Source of the DNA: Microglena sp. YARC
Taxonomy: Eukaryota > Chlorophyta > Chlorophyceae > Chlamydomonadales > Chlamydomonadaceae
Direction: 5' to 3'
Length of the DNA: 64,000 nt
NCBI GenBank assembly: GCA_022414725.1
Contig: CM039464.1
Location: 49,572,777-49,636,776, forward strand
Both the position numbers and the translations under genes were made by a program. The notes under the pieces are model-generated. The model saw only the letters and a list, made by a program, of their open reading frames with translations. It ran no database searches and was not told the origin of the DNA. This document shows positions 1 through 11,300 of this stretch, in pieces. Within the stretch, counting starts at the first letter, position 1, and each line of letters starts with the position of its first letter.

Positions 1-40
1 ACAATAATGAATGCTGACACATCCCTGGGGGCTTCCTGGA

Positions 41-761
41 TTACCTTCTTCTCCATGGCGTTCTGGGGAGGGAGGTGGGGTGAGGAAGCGTTGGGCAAGG
101 TGAGGGGGGGGGCAGAGTGTTGGTGGGCGTGGGGGGGGAATATTGGGCGGGGTGAGGGGGTGGGTGAGGAAGCATTGGGCGGGTGAGGGGGGGGGCAGAG
201 TGTTGGTGTGTGGGGGAAAATATTGGGCGGGGTGAGGGGGGTGGGTGAGGAAGCATTGGGCGGGGTGAGGGGGGGGCAGAGTGTTGGTACGTGGGGGGAA
301 GTATTGGGCAGGGTGAGGGGTGGGGGTGAGGAAAGCATTGGGCGGGGTGAGGGGGGGGGGCAGAGTGTTGGTGCGTGGGGGGAAGTATTGGGCAGGGTGA
401 GGGGGGTGGGGTGAGGAAGCATTGGGCGGGGTGAGGGGGGGGCAGAGTGTTGGTGCGTGGGGGGAAATATTTGGCAGGGTGAGGGGGGTGGGTGAGGAAG
501 CATTGGGGCGGGGTGAGGGGGGGGGCAGAGTGCTGGTGCGTGGGGGGGAAGTATTGGGCGGGTGAGGGGGGTGGATGAGGAGGCATTGGGCGGGGTGTGG
601 GGGGGGCAGAGTGTTTGGTGCGTGGGGGGAAGTATTGGGCGGGGTGAGGGGGTGGGTGAGGAAGCATTGGGTGGGGTGAGGGGGGTGGTTGTGAGGAAGC
701 ATTGGGCGGGGTGAGGGGGGGGGCAGAGTGTTGGTGTGTGGGGGGAAGTATTGGGCAGGGT

Positions 762-794
<33 letters not shown>

Positions 795-905
795 GGGGGG
801 TGGGGGGGGGGGGGGGGGGGGTTGAGGAGCATTGAGCGGGGTGAGGGGGGGGCAGAGTGTTGGTGCGTGGGGGGAAGTATTGGCGGGGTGAGGGGGGACT
901 GGGTA
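41..905. repeat. G-rich minisatellite, ~82-bp unit
   Basis: About ten degenerate copies of a unit built from GTGAGGAAGCATTGGGCGGG and GGCAGAGTGTTGGTGCGTGG. The start of the core recurs near 113, 195, 277, 361, 441, 526, 606, 723 and 858. Units are joined by runs of G, and one near-pure G tract lies at about 767-822. The proline-rich open frame on the minus strand is a by-product of the composition. The array probably lies in an intron of the gene whose 3' exons start at 2584, but no exon was securely recognised upstream of it. Confidence 0.85.
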
Positions 906-1604
906 GGGGTAGGGGTGCGGTTGGTTGGTTGGTTGTAGTTGCAAGTGTGAGTGTGGCCATGTTGAGCAGCTACTTGGGCTTCTCAAGTAGCTGATTTCAG
1001 GATTTGTGCGCAGCCATGGCGGAGCGCGAAGCTCCGAGCGTGGGGTTTTCGGGAGGTCCATGCGTAGCCATGCAACGACGGAATGGCGACGCATTGGCGA
1101 CCTCGCTAGAAAAAATAAAGAGCAGCCATCCTGCCACTGAAAAATCATCTCGCCACTGAAAAATAACTGGCAGCCATCACCACCACCATCATACCAACAA
1201 ATACATACTTGAGTGAGCCCTGGAGCAACTGGGTAAAGAGCCCAAGGGTAGGCTACCACCTTGCCACAGTCATATTCACCACCAGCCGCTATCGCCATCA
1301 CTACCACCATCATACATATATCCATACCCCTTGGACTGTAACATACATACAACATGCATACCACTTGTACACAAACACAAATACACCACCTCACCCTCCC
1401 ACCCACACCTTATACCATCACCACTGGCCTACCCGCCCCCTCGCACCCACCCCACACCACCCACCCTGCAGCTGCTCCCCTCCACCCCAGCTGCTCCCCC
1501 CCACCCCTGACTGCCCCCACCCCACCCCCACACACCTACTTCTCCCTCACCCCACTGCCACCCACCTACTGACCCCCCACCCACCCACCCACCCACCCAA
1601 CCTG
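906..1604. other. No gene recognised; C/CA-rich low complexity
   Basis: The first 300 bases include a short inverted motif (GGAGCGCGAAGCTCC) and a duplicated CTCGCCACTGAAAAAT-like phrase. From about 1300 the sequence becomes C-rich with CCACC and CACAC runs. A possible small exon ends near 1248 before GTAGGC, but nothing supports it beyond a short open frame. Confidence 0.5.
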
Positions 1605-2416
1605 ATGTCTTATAAGGGCCTTGGGCATGGTACACACACACACACCACAAACACCCACCCACCCACCACACCCACACACACCACACACACCCTGCTGATT
1701 TCCTATATAGGCCTCGGGCATGAGCAGCGTCTCCTTCTAACGGCAACTAATAGTAGTGTTTGAAAAACTAATATTAACTGATATTTTTTTAGTGCCACTA
1801 TAATATTAGTTTTTCAAATAAATTCAAAATCCTGGTGATACGGCTCGTCAGTCTAATATTAATAATATAATAATATTAACTGACATTCACTAATATTATT
1901 AATTCACTTATATTAATTAACTTAGCCTTTCCCTTTATGTAGGCCCTGGGCATGAGCAGCGCGTCTCCTATATACATACGGTACACACACACCATACACA
2001 CACACCACACACACCCCTGCTGATGTCCTCTATAGGCCCTGGGCATGGTACACACACACCATACACACACACCACACACACACCACACACTCCCCTGCTG
2101 ATGTCCTCTACAGGCCCTGGGCATGGTACACACACACCACACTCTCACACACACACACCACTCCCCCCCCCACACACACACACACACCACACCACACCAC
2201 CCACACACCCTGCTGATGTCCTACGTAGGCCCTGGGCAATGAGCAACGCGTCTCCTTCCTACACACACACACCTACTTCCCCCTCACCCCACCGCCACCA
2301 ACCTACTAACCCCCCACCCACCCCCTACCCTGATGTCCTATATAGGCCAGGGCATGAGCAGCGCGTCTCCTTCTGTGCGCAGTACTTCCCTTGTCACGCC
2401 CCCCCCACCCACCCAC

Positions 2417-2448
<32 letters not shown>

Positions 2449-2583
2449 GCACACACATCACTCAGCCCACCACCACCACCACCACTCAGCACCACCCCAC
2501 CACACCATGTTTTATGTCCTCTATAGGCCCTGGGCATGGTACACACACACACCCCACACACACCCTGCTGATGTCCTCTATAG
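1605..2583 (+). repeat. Exon-start cassette repeated upstream of exon at 2584
   Basis: Phrases matching the acceptor and first ~35 bases of the exon at 2584 (core TATAGGCCCTGGGCATGAGC) recur near 1610, 1705, 1937, 2030, 2110, 2226, 2340 and 2520. They are separated by CACACA-rich spacer and the phrase CCTGCTGATGTCC. Several copies keep the AG of the acceptor and continue into the exon-like GCGTCTCCTTCTG. This is a tandemly amplified 3' splice region. Confidence 0.8.
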
Positions 2584-3729
2584 GCCCTGGGCATGAGCAG
2601 TGCGTCTCCTTCTGTGCGCAGTACTATGCAGCAGTACGTCTTCTGGCCACTGCCGCTACCATGGGGACCAGCTCTAAAGCAGCAAAACTGTACCGCTTCC
2701 TCTCCGCACTCAAACTGGATGATCGCCACCAGCTAGCACTTACACGAGAGGCAATACAGCGCAACAAGGCTGCAGGCAACAATAGGTAGGAAACAATGCA
2801 AGGGGAAGCCTCTATACAAATGAAACTTGTTACGTCTTGCAGCGGGGCGTGAAGCAAAGGGAACCTTCCCGTTTGATTTCTCTGGGGATTGGTTACAGGG
2901 TTTTTTTCCCACTATATATATAGATCGCTACTCTTGACTCCCTTTTGGCACAAATTGCCGCTATAAAGAACCCCAATATATGGCCCTAAATGGCCCTAGA
3001 AGCTATAAAGGCTAGAAACGATTTCCTTGGAGGAGGCCTAAAACCATTGAGGTAGAAAAAAGCTACTCAGATTTGAAAAACAATCCCTGAATGGTTACGG
3101 TGGGTTTCGTTTTCGCAGACTGCTACTGCACCACACACATGCACAGGTGTGCACGTGCTCAAACGTGTACACTCACAGCAATATAGCATGTGTACGTCAT
3201 TAAAGATGCAACAGTACAGATTCAAAAGTGCTCTGGTCCTATCATAGACGCATAAACGCTCATAAAAAATGCAGTCATGCTTAAAAGTTCAAATTCAAAT
3301 TTGTAACCCTGGTCCATCGTTTCAGATTCTGCGGTGAGCTTCTGACTGGGCTGATCACCAAGCTGGTTGGCACTGCCCCTGACCAGTATATGGCACAGCT
3401 CCAGGCGGAGTTGGATGAGATTGACAGGGCTGGGGGCTCCACAAACAGGTGAGGCTATATTTGTATTTTGCGCACTATATTATAATTACATTTATATTTA
3501 TATTTAATACATTATATTTAATATATTACATGTACATTTACATTTATATTTAACGTGCTATGTGTGTTTCTTTAGCAGGCCGTGTGTCTGTTCAGCGTTC
3601 TGTGTTTCTTTGGTATGCCTTGTGTGTATTCTGCATGCAGTTGTGTGTATTCGATGTACCTAGGAGCAGAATGGGTCAGGGGTGCTTCGTCAAGACACTG
3701 CTTCTTTCCTTTGGGACAGTGGAGGGGGG

Positions 3730-3764
<35 letters not shown>

Positions 3765-3974
3765 GGTGGGAGGAATAGGACAGTGGTGGACAGTGGGTCA
3801 ATGGTGCTACGTGAAGACACTGCTTCCTTTCCTTTAAAATAGCCCTCTTTCTCCTGTTACAACAGGGACATCCCCTCAGACGAGAACCTGGAAGACTTTG
3901 CAGCAATCGTCGCATCATCGAGCAGCAAACAGGAGGTAGAGCAGATTGTGAATCCCCTCGTCACAAATATGTGA
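2584..3974 (+). CDS. 3' end of unidentified helical-repeat protein gene
   Basis: Three exons join in frame: 2584-2785, 3326-3448 and 3866-3974, each with AG before and GT after, ending in TGA. They encode the last ~144 residues of a larger protein. The first exon reads ..GHEQCVSFCAQYYAAVRLL.. and then AAKLYRFLSALKLDDRH, an amphipathic helical pattern like TPR or coatomer-type alpha-solenoids. The second has GELLTGLITKLVG followed by a charged helix; the third is acidic and ends NPLVTNM. I do not recognise the family and assign no function. The exon at 2584 might instead start at the internal AG before 2622. Upstream exons are hidden in, or lie beyond, the low-complexity sequence at 1-2583. 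A TGTAA motif at about 4166, the usual green-algal poly(A) signal, could end the transcript. Confidence 0.6.
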
Positions 3975-4160
3975 TCCGCTTCCAAACCTTCCATCATCGC
4001 AGCATTGAGCAGCAAACATGAGGTAGAGCAGATTGTAGATCCACTCGGCACAAATGTGTGATCCGCTCCCTAACCTTCCATCATCGCAGCATTGAGCAGC
4101 AAACAGGAGGTAGAGCAGATTGTGAATCCACTTGGCACAAATATGTGATCCGCTCCCTAA
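3895..4160 (+). repeat. Last-exon end repeated three times
   Basis: The terminal coding stretch (ATCATCGAGCAGCAAACAGG through the stop codon and the CCGCTCCCTAACC that follows) occurs at about 3910-4000, 4000-4085 and 4085-4160. The second copy carries ATGAGG where the first has AGGAGG. Only the first copy is in frame with the preceding exons, so copies 2 and 3 lie in the 3' UTR. Confidence 0.85.
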
Positions 4161-4199
4161 CCTTTTGTAAGTGAATTGGCATGGTACCAGGGTTGTTCA

Positions 4200-4480
4200 G
4201 GACACTGCGTCCTTCTTCGCAGACGTAACGTCGAATGGTCTGTTGCGTCCGGAGACGTAACGTGGGGAGGGCCCTTCGCGTCGCAGGCTATGCAGCTTCA
4301 GTAGGTTGGCTATGGGTCGGTTGGGTCTCACGACGCAGGCTATGCAGCTTCAGTTTGTTACCTATGGGTCGGTTATGGGTCGGTTGGGTCTCACGACGCA
4401 GGCTATGGGACTGGTTGCGTCTTAGGACGAAGGCTGTAAAATCGTTTGCGTCTCGGGACGCAGAGCTGGGGGTCCTCCTG
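4200..4480. repeat. ~70-bp degenerate tandem repeat
   Basis: Copies of GACGCAGGCTATGCAGCTTC and TATGGGTCGGTTGGGTCTC alternate about four times. No protein similarity was seen in any frame. Confidence 0.65.
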
Positions 4481-7400
4481 AACACCCCTGCTTGGTACAT
4501 GGTTTTTCAGCCTGTGCCTATAGGCTGCTCACCGGCCACTGTTTTTGTTGTTAGCTAGGCGTTGCAGTTGCCAGCCGGCACGATCTGTTTAATGGCCACG
4601 TACATTGCCTTAAGGCCGTCGGTGCTGCATTTTGTTTCAAGATTGGCCTGTCTACATCATTGGCAATTAAATATTTTTTACTGCTAGAGAAAGCGCTGAA
4701 GTACTATAATGTATGTGTCACTGTAATAATATTTGATGGCGGAAGATGGACGGTACCGTGGATAGATACTGTAGATACCGGTAATCAAGTAATACAGAAT
4801 GGCATGGCATGGAGTTTTGAAAACAAACTGTTCCTTTAGAACTTGGTTACATAGCTTCAGCCTGCAATTTGGCTGCTCGCTTTCCTTTAGAAGCTGATAA
4901 TTAAGTCATTGCTAGAACTTAGGCTTGAACTTGAATTTGGTTACATACCGGTAGCTTCAGCCAGGGTTTCATAGCTCAGGTTACATAGCTTCAGCCAACC
5001 CTAGCCGGAGCCAGATAACTAAGTGAATGATAGTGTTGAAGAGGGCTCAACAGTGGTATTGATCCCAGTTGGCAAAACGGTTTGCACGGGCTCATGTGCA
5101 TCCTCTGGATGTTTGTACCCAAATGCGCTATGGAGGCCAAGACAGAGGTACAAACGGCTATTTTTCCAGGGTATTTGGCCTCTCGCCCCCAGGGCAAGCA
5201 AATAGGCCCCCTAACCTCACGCCTCGTGATAAGACGTACTTAGTATTTATTTTTTCTAGTCAGGGTTTCAGTTTTATAGCGCTTGACCTCGATTTTACCA
5301 GTTTGGACTTTGGCAGCTATTGATTTGGATAGTTTGGTAGCTCTGTCTGGCCTTTGGATTTTCGGTTTCGGATCTGGGCAATTGGGCAGTGCTGACTTAC
5401 TTAAAAAAATTGGTTACCTGCCCGATGCCTTGAGGCTTCGGACAAACGATACGTTTTGTGTCGGGCTGCCCAACGCTCAAGCCAAGCATCTGAAATCCGT
5501 AAACGTTTCCTACGCCTGGCGCCCGACTGGCCAAATCGGCTCAAAACGTCAAGTTTCGGGCGTGCGCGACATATTGCGCACATGCATAACGCTGCCCTAG
5601 GAAGGGGGACCCCGCACACAAAACAGTGCCAAGAAAATAAGACACATAAATTTAAATAACTCTTGTTTTACAACGCATGCCCTAGTGTTGAGCCCTACGT
5701 CCCTGACTCACTTTTTCTTCGTCTATTGCGGTCTATTGAAAGGATTTTTGGCGGAGCCCCCCCTTATGGTAGGCGGTCTTCTGCCCAGAGGGGATGGCGA
5801 GAGCCCCTAGGGTTACCCATTTGTCCGTTTGACCGACCGACCGTCTGACCAAGACCAAGCCTGACACGTCAGCCAACGGTCTCGAAACTAACTCGCTTCC
5901 GTTGCCACCTGTTGCTCCGTCGCGAACACTCTCCGCCCATTTTGCATAGAATTTGCCCAGTGAGTGGGATCCCGTACAACAGCTCATAGAGTGCTCGATA
6001 TTACAGTCCATTCAGAAATTATAGAGCTATCTTGATTATTCAAGGTTGGGCAAGTCCCTTCAGCCTAGTTGGATACCCCTGGACTGTAACAAAAACTGCA
6101 TTTATTGCTACAATACCAGACGTGCCTCAATGCCCTGTGTCCACTTGATTTTTTTTTTAATATCGAAAAGATTTTCACACCAGGAAGTGGGACCCCGTAC
6201 ACAAAACAGCGTCCACTGGGGGTTCGGACGGAAAGGTGGAGAAAGTCCTACAGAAGTAGGAAGTTCACGTTGGAAAGGTGGGGCATGCCAGACCACGGCT
6301 GGTCATGACTGTCACCACTGCCCCTGCCAACCTGGATAGATGAACCCCTGCCCAGTGTCAGAATGGTGAACTACAGACACACTGATGCCATGTTGGCATC
6401 TGGATGGATCTAGAACACCCAGGTCTGTGGATGTGCAGGGGAAAAGTGATGTAAGAGCAGAACAAGACAACCATCACGAGGGTAGATATCCAATAGTACT
6501 TCCCTACAAGTTATGCTCTGTTCCATGTCTTGAACTTGAACTTGGTTACATAGCTTCAGCCAACAATTTGTGCCATGTCACCAAAACCTCCAGCCTACAA
6601 AGCTCCGATCCATGTCACCAAATAACGCTTGAGGAATCCAATCCCGCCACTCCCTCCCTACTCTCACAAGGTAGGTCCATTAAGAGGTACTGCAGGTTAA
6701 AAGAGAGCACATCCACATCCACACAACTCACCCCCTTTTCTAGCAGTTCTTGACCCCTCCTCCTTGCGAGACCTGGCCTGCGCATCTCCTGATCAAGGAG
6801 ATGGCTGGATCCTGGCATTTCCCCCTCAGCCGACTATTTCAGGGACAACTCTATCGCCTCTCAACACACTACCCCCCCTTCTCTAGCAGTTATGCTTCAG
6901 ACCTCTGATAAGCTATTCACCATAACTGCATTGACTTTGCCAGGCTTCTCCTCAGCCTCCGACAACCCCTCTTCAGCCCCTGCCTTCTCAGGCTCCCCTA
7001 TCGACCCCTCCTCCAAGCCCCCCTTAATCGTGTACCTCCATGACTCCATCCCCCCCCCCCCCCCCCCCCCTTTCACCTACAGCCCTCACCTCCCCCTCTC
7101 CTCAGCCCATGCCACAGTCGGCTGCATCCTGTGCCCATTGCCGTCACAGACGGGATGCCCACAAGCAGAACCAACTATAATCCCACAACAAGCTTCTCCA
7201 GCACTTTACCAATCTACCCCCCCTCCCACCCACCCACAAGCTTTACCTCTCAAACCCACCCCCCTCATCTCAACCCACGTTCCCCAAGCTCTTCCCCGCG
7301 AAGATAATCTTAGGCTCCGTCCCTACCGACCAGGACAGAGAGCTTGTTTGTCCTGGTCAACACAGTGTCCCAGGAGAGACACTAGTCAGTGTAGGGCCAG

Positions 7401-8397
7401 TGGTGCAGGTGCGATCGTTCGTGGGTCGGCATCTCCCGCCGACCTACAGGTTTGTAGGAGTGACTCCGCCGACCACATCGACATCCTTGAGTGTAGGGAG
7501 TGTAGGGCTAGCGAGGGGGCTAGTGCACGGAGACCCACCCCGAACACCCTTCTTGTAAAAAATAAGAGGCAAAATAGTAATCAGTGAGTTTCCGGCGTTC
7601 CAAGAGAAACAGTTCGGCCTCCATAAACCAGAACTTCAGCATATAGATCGTTATCGACTAGGGGATGCTAAGGGCACTAAGGTGGGAGCAGACGCTCAAA
7701 ACATGTGCCCAACCGTTGGCCAGGAAACATAATGTACGGTTAATTGCAGCACTCACCTCAGAGCCTGTGGGAGACGCGGTATCACCTCACGATATGACAT
7801 GCTGGTGGAGCAGGTGCGTGACGCCTAACAATGATCCTGGGCGTGCTTCAAGCTCGACCAGCCGCGTCTCGCGATCTCATCTCCCCCATACTCCATTCGA
7901 GGAAGGCAACTTGAAATGGTGGTTCCCATAATAACCTCATCGAGTCTACATATAACCTTCTCAACGGCCGCCGTTCTCCCCGGCAAGTGAAATTTAAAGC
8001 CGGAAAGTCTAGTTGATCTGTGCCTGTAGATGTGTCCAGTTGCGTTCTCCCGCTGAAGACAGAAGTAGGTCTGATGCTAGGTGAATATGGTCAACCCGTC
8101 GAGCAAAAATCTTCCAATGCGGATGATGAGCGGATGATCAGATGTGTTAAGCAATGTTTAGAGCCAAAGCGTGCCTGAGCTTGACGTGGAGATCACTGGG
8201 ATCTAGTAGATGGCGATTGAGATTGCACTCTGCCGGTTAGATGGGAAAGACTTGGGCAAAGCGGGGGCGGGCGCGGGCGTGGCTTTGTACTTAAAGCGAC
8301 TGTACTACACACACTGCTACACACCTAGCCTCTAGCCTCTAGAGTCGAGAAAGGCACGAAATTCTAAAATCGACCCCGAGGTTGATACAAGTGCAAA
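4481..8397. other. Intergenic region upstream of SnRK2; dispersed repeats only
   Basis: No coding region is convincing. It contains copies of three dispersed families: the GGTTACATAGCTTCAGCC family (about 4845-4895, 4930-4995, 6535-6580), the GGCGGAGCCCCC/CTGACACGTCAGCC family (5745-5965) and the GGGCAAGTCCCTTCAGCC family (6038-6092). 6850-7260 is C-rich low complexity. 7270-8390 is unique sequence and is the presumed promoter and 5' UTR of the kinase gene; I could not pick a TATA box. Confidence 0.5.
5745..5965 (+). repeat. Dispersed repeat, GGCGGAGCCCCC family
   Basis: It starts GGCGGAGCCCCCCC, has AGGGTTACCCATTTGTCCGT, then a run of GACCGACCG, then CTGACACGTCAGCC, and closes with CACTCTCCGCCCATTTTGCA. 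Related copies lie at 29624-29805 and 32125-32475 (same strand) and 12755-12880 (opposite strand, partial). No terminal inverted repeat or target duplication could be fixed by eye. Confidence 0.7.
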
Positions 8398-11300
8398 ATG
8401 TCTCGCACGCAAGCGAAACCTGCGCCTTTGAGCGAGGTCGGTGCTCCCACGAAATACGAAAAGGTTAGTTAAACGTTTAGCGTGTAGGCAGGTTGTCCCT
8501 CGAAAGGTGAAGTGGTCTGATGCGACGCTGCTTGACTGATTGTCCCTTGCAGATTCGCGACTTGAACAGTGGAACTTTCGGGTTTGTTCAGCTATGTACA
8601 TAATGCCCCCTCATCTTCGAGAAATCCTCCCCCCCCCCCCCCCCTGCCTCTTGCTGTTGGCTTTCAGAATGCAAGCTCAGCATTCCTGCTCGCATGCCAT
8701 CTAAGACATCAGCAAGGAAAGTTATCCGGCGACGAATCTTCCCCTCACGGTTCTCCCTTGATTCTCGCAGCTATGCAAAGATAAGACCAACGGGCTTTCT
8801 GTGGCCATCAAATTCATCGAGCGTGGCGAGAAGGTAATCTACGGTTGATTTACCTGTGGCCCGATTTGCCTGACTTGGTTCAGCTACTGACTTCTTTCGC
8901 TGTCCATTGACTCTCACCCCAGATCACGAAGTACGTCGAGCGTGAGATCGTCAACCATCGGCAGCTGATTCATCCTCACATCGTGCAGTTCAAGGAGGTA
9001 AGGTCTGTCCCAGTGTACTTCTGGGCAGAGCTTCTCATTACCTTCTTGGGGAGCTGGAAGGAAGCAGGGCTTCTGTGCTGTGCTGTGTATCCAACGCCAT
9101 GATCCCAAGCCAAACACTCCCTTGTATTCATGATCTTAGCTCCCTTTATTCATGAGCATGCCCCCCTTGATGCCACGATAGGCAGCATCCTCATGCTTCT
9201 GCATGGAACCATAAAACACTCACATGCAGGGAACGGCAATATGATATCATGTCATCATGTGATATCAATCATATGATGCCCGCAGTCTGACTAGGCTAAA
9301 ATTCCCATTTGTATACAAAATCATGTGTTGCAATTTGTATGATATCATACTCCCCTTGGGTCAACATCGTACGATTTGCCGGTCTGCTCACATGTCATGT
9401 CATACACAATTAATGTATACGAAATGCCTTGGTTTTCTATGCAATATTCTCACACCTCCAATGATGTTGCTGGACCAATACTGCATCCCTAGACCATTTT
9501 TTACTCTGGCTAGGCATCCAGAAGCCTAGCTTCTCAATGCTATATGCATGTGGACTTAGAATTTGCTTTCTGTGGCTGGACTGCACTTCCTGTTTGTCAG
9601 CTGGTCTTATTTTGATTTGATTACATGGATCTCAAGCCTTAAACCGACTCAGTGTCTGTGGGCGTAGTCAACATCGTTATTACAAACCCTACTGCGGCAC
9701 TGAAGTGCGACTTGTATTCACCTGGATGTAGTCACTTGAAAGACTTGCCCAGGCTTGATGTGCATGTATACAGTGTGCATGCATGCTGTGTGCATTTATA
9801 ATGTGAACTACTTATGATTCTGGCCCTGTCAGGTGTCTCCGACCCTTCACTACTGGAGAATGCGGTCATGTCTAAGTATACATGCAGTCATGTCTAAGTA
9901 CGCATGCAGTCATCCACATGCACTCACATGTATGAAGACGAGTCCAAGTCACCTGTGTGTACCGCATTAATCACTGTCTATTGTGCCCTTGTCAGGTGTT
10001 CCTGACCCCCCACTACTTGGGAATTGTGATGGAGTTCGCTCCCGGTGGCGATATGTTTGAGTATGTGGTCAAGAAGAATGGTCTGAAGGAGGATGAGGCT
10101 CGGTGGTTCTTCCAGCAGCTCATTGTTGGCATGGACTACTGCCATCGCATGGTGAGTGGTACTGACAAGGGTGGTTGTGGGCATGGGGATGAGCAGTGGT
10201 TATCAGGGTGGTGGTGGGGTGGGTGGGGATTGTTGTGGGCACAGAAATGGACAGTGGTGATCAGGGTGGTGGTGGGGTGGGTGGGTGGGAATTGCAGGGT
10301 AGGGGGGTTGGGGAACATATGAGTGAATGGTGCTAATCAGGATGTGTATATGTGACAGGGGTGGGGGATGTAAGACTCATGACGAAATCTAGGGAACGGG
10401 TGGGGATATAGAACAAACTTAAATTGGGGCGATTTCATACCATGCAAATTTCAGCTAGTGCGCCAAGATGTGGTGAGGGAATGGGCATGCCACAGGCATC
10501 GCATGGCTAGTCTTCGTGGCTAGGGTGGATAGACAGTGGGTAGCGATGGAAGAAGTGATAATATTATGGCGAGGAACACGGACTTTCGATGCACTTGAAA
10601 CTGATCTGGACAAATGTTTTTTTAAGAAACACTTATATTTCATGTAGAGGTTTCCATTGCACATATGTAAAAATGAACTATACATCAACTTATATAATAT
10701 CTATGTATGACTACAAGAACAGGCATGCAACAAGAGAATGGAAGCCAGAGTCACCACCTCTCAGATGGGAATGACTGCTGAGTTTTTTTTCCGGTAGCAA
10801 TCAGGGATCTAGTGTCTTTCAAGGGTGGGCTCACGGGAGGGCTCAACGGGGCTTGGAGGTGCAGGGCCAATTCGAGACTCGGGGTAGCGGAAGCTTGGGC
10901 CAAAAGGGGGGCCCAGGTAGCGAGCGCTATAGGTATTGGGAATTAAAGCCCTGGTTTTGCCTGCAACCTGTTTTTCTAAATGTATGTTTGTTACAGTCCA
11001 GGGGCAGGCAAATAAGCTCAAGGGACTTGCCCAACCTCGAATATTTTGTATCGTAAGCCCCTCAGTGTGGTTTGGCCGGAGGATGTGGGGCTGGAGGTGT
11101 GGTAGGTTGGGTAAAAAGGCACGGGGAGAAGGGGGGGAGTGGGGAAGGAGGAGGATGTATGTGGCGTGGGTGATGCGGCGGGAGAGTGGAAGGGGGGGGG
11201 GGACGTATCGCTTTGTTCGGTGTGTTGTGAATTGTTACGTACAGTTTGAGAGCACCTTGTCGGGCAGCAGTGCTGGATAGGCTAAAGGGACTAGCCCAGC

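Noticed and set aside
6892..7587. 231-codon frame rich in Pro/Ser upstream of SnRK2
   Set aside because: Driven by C-rich sequence with a long C tract; no domain and no neighbours supporting it.
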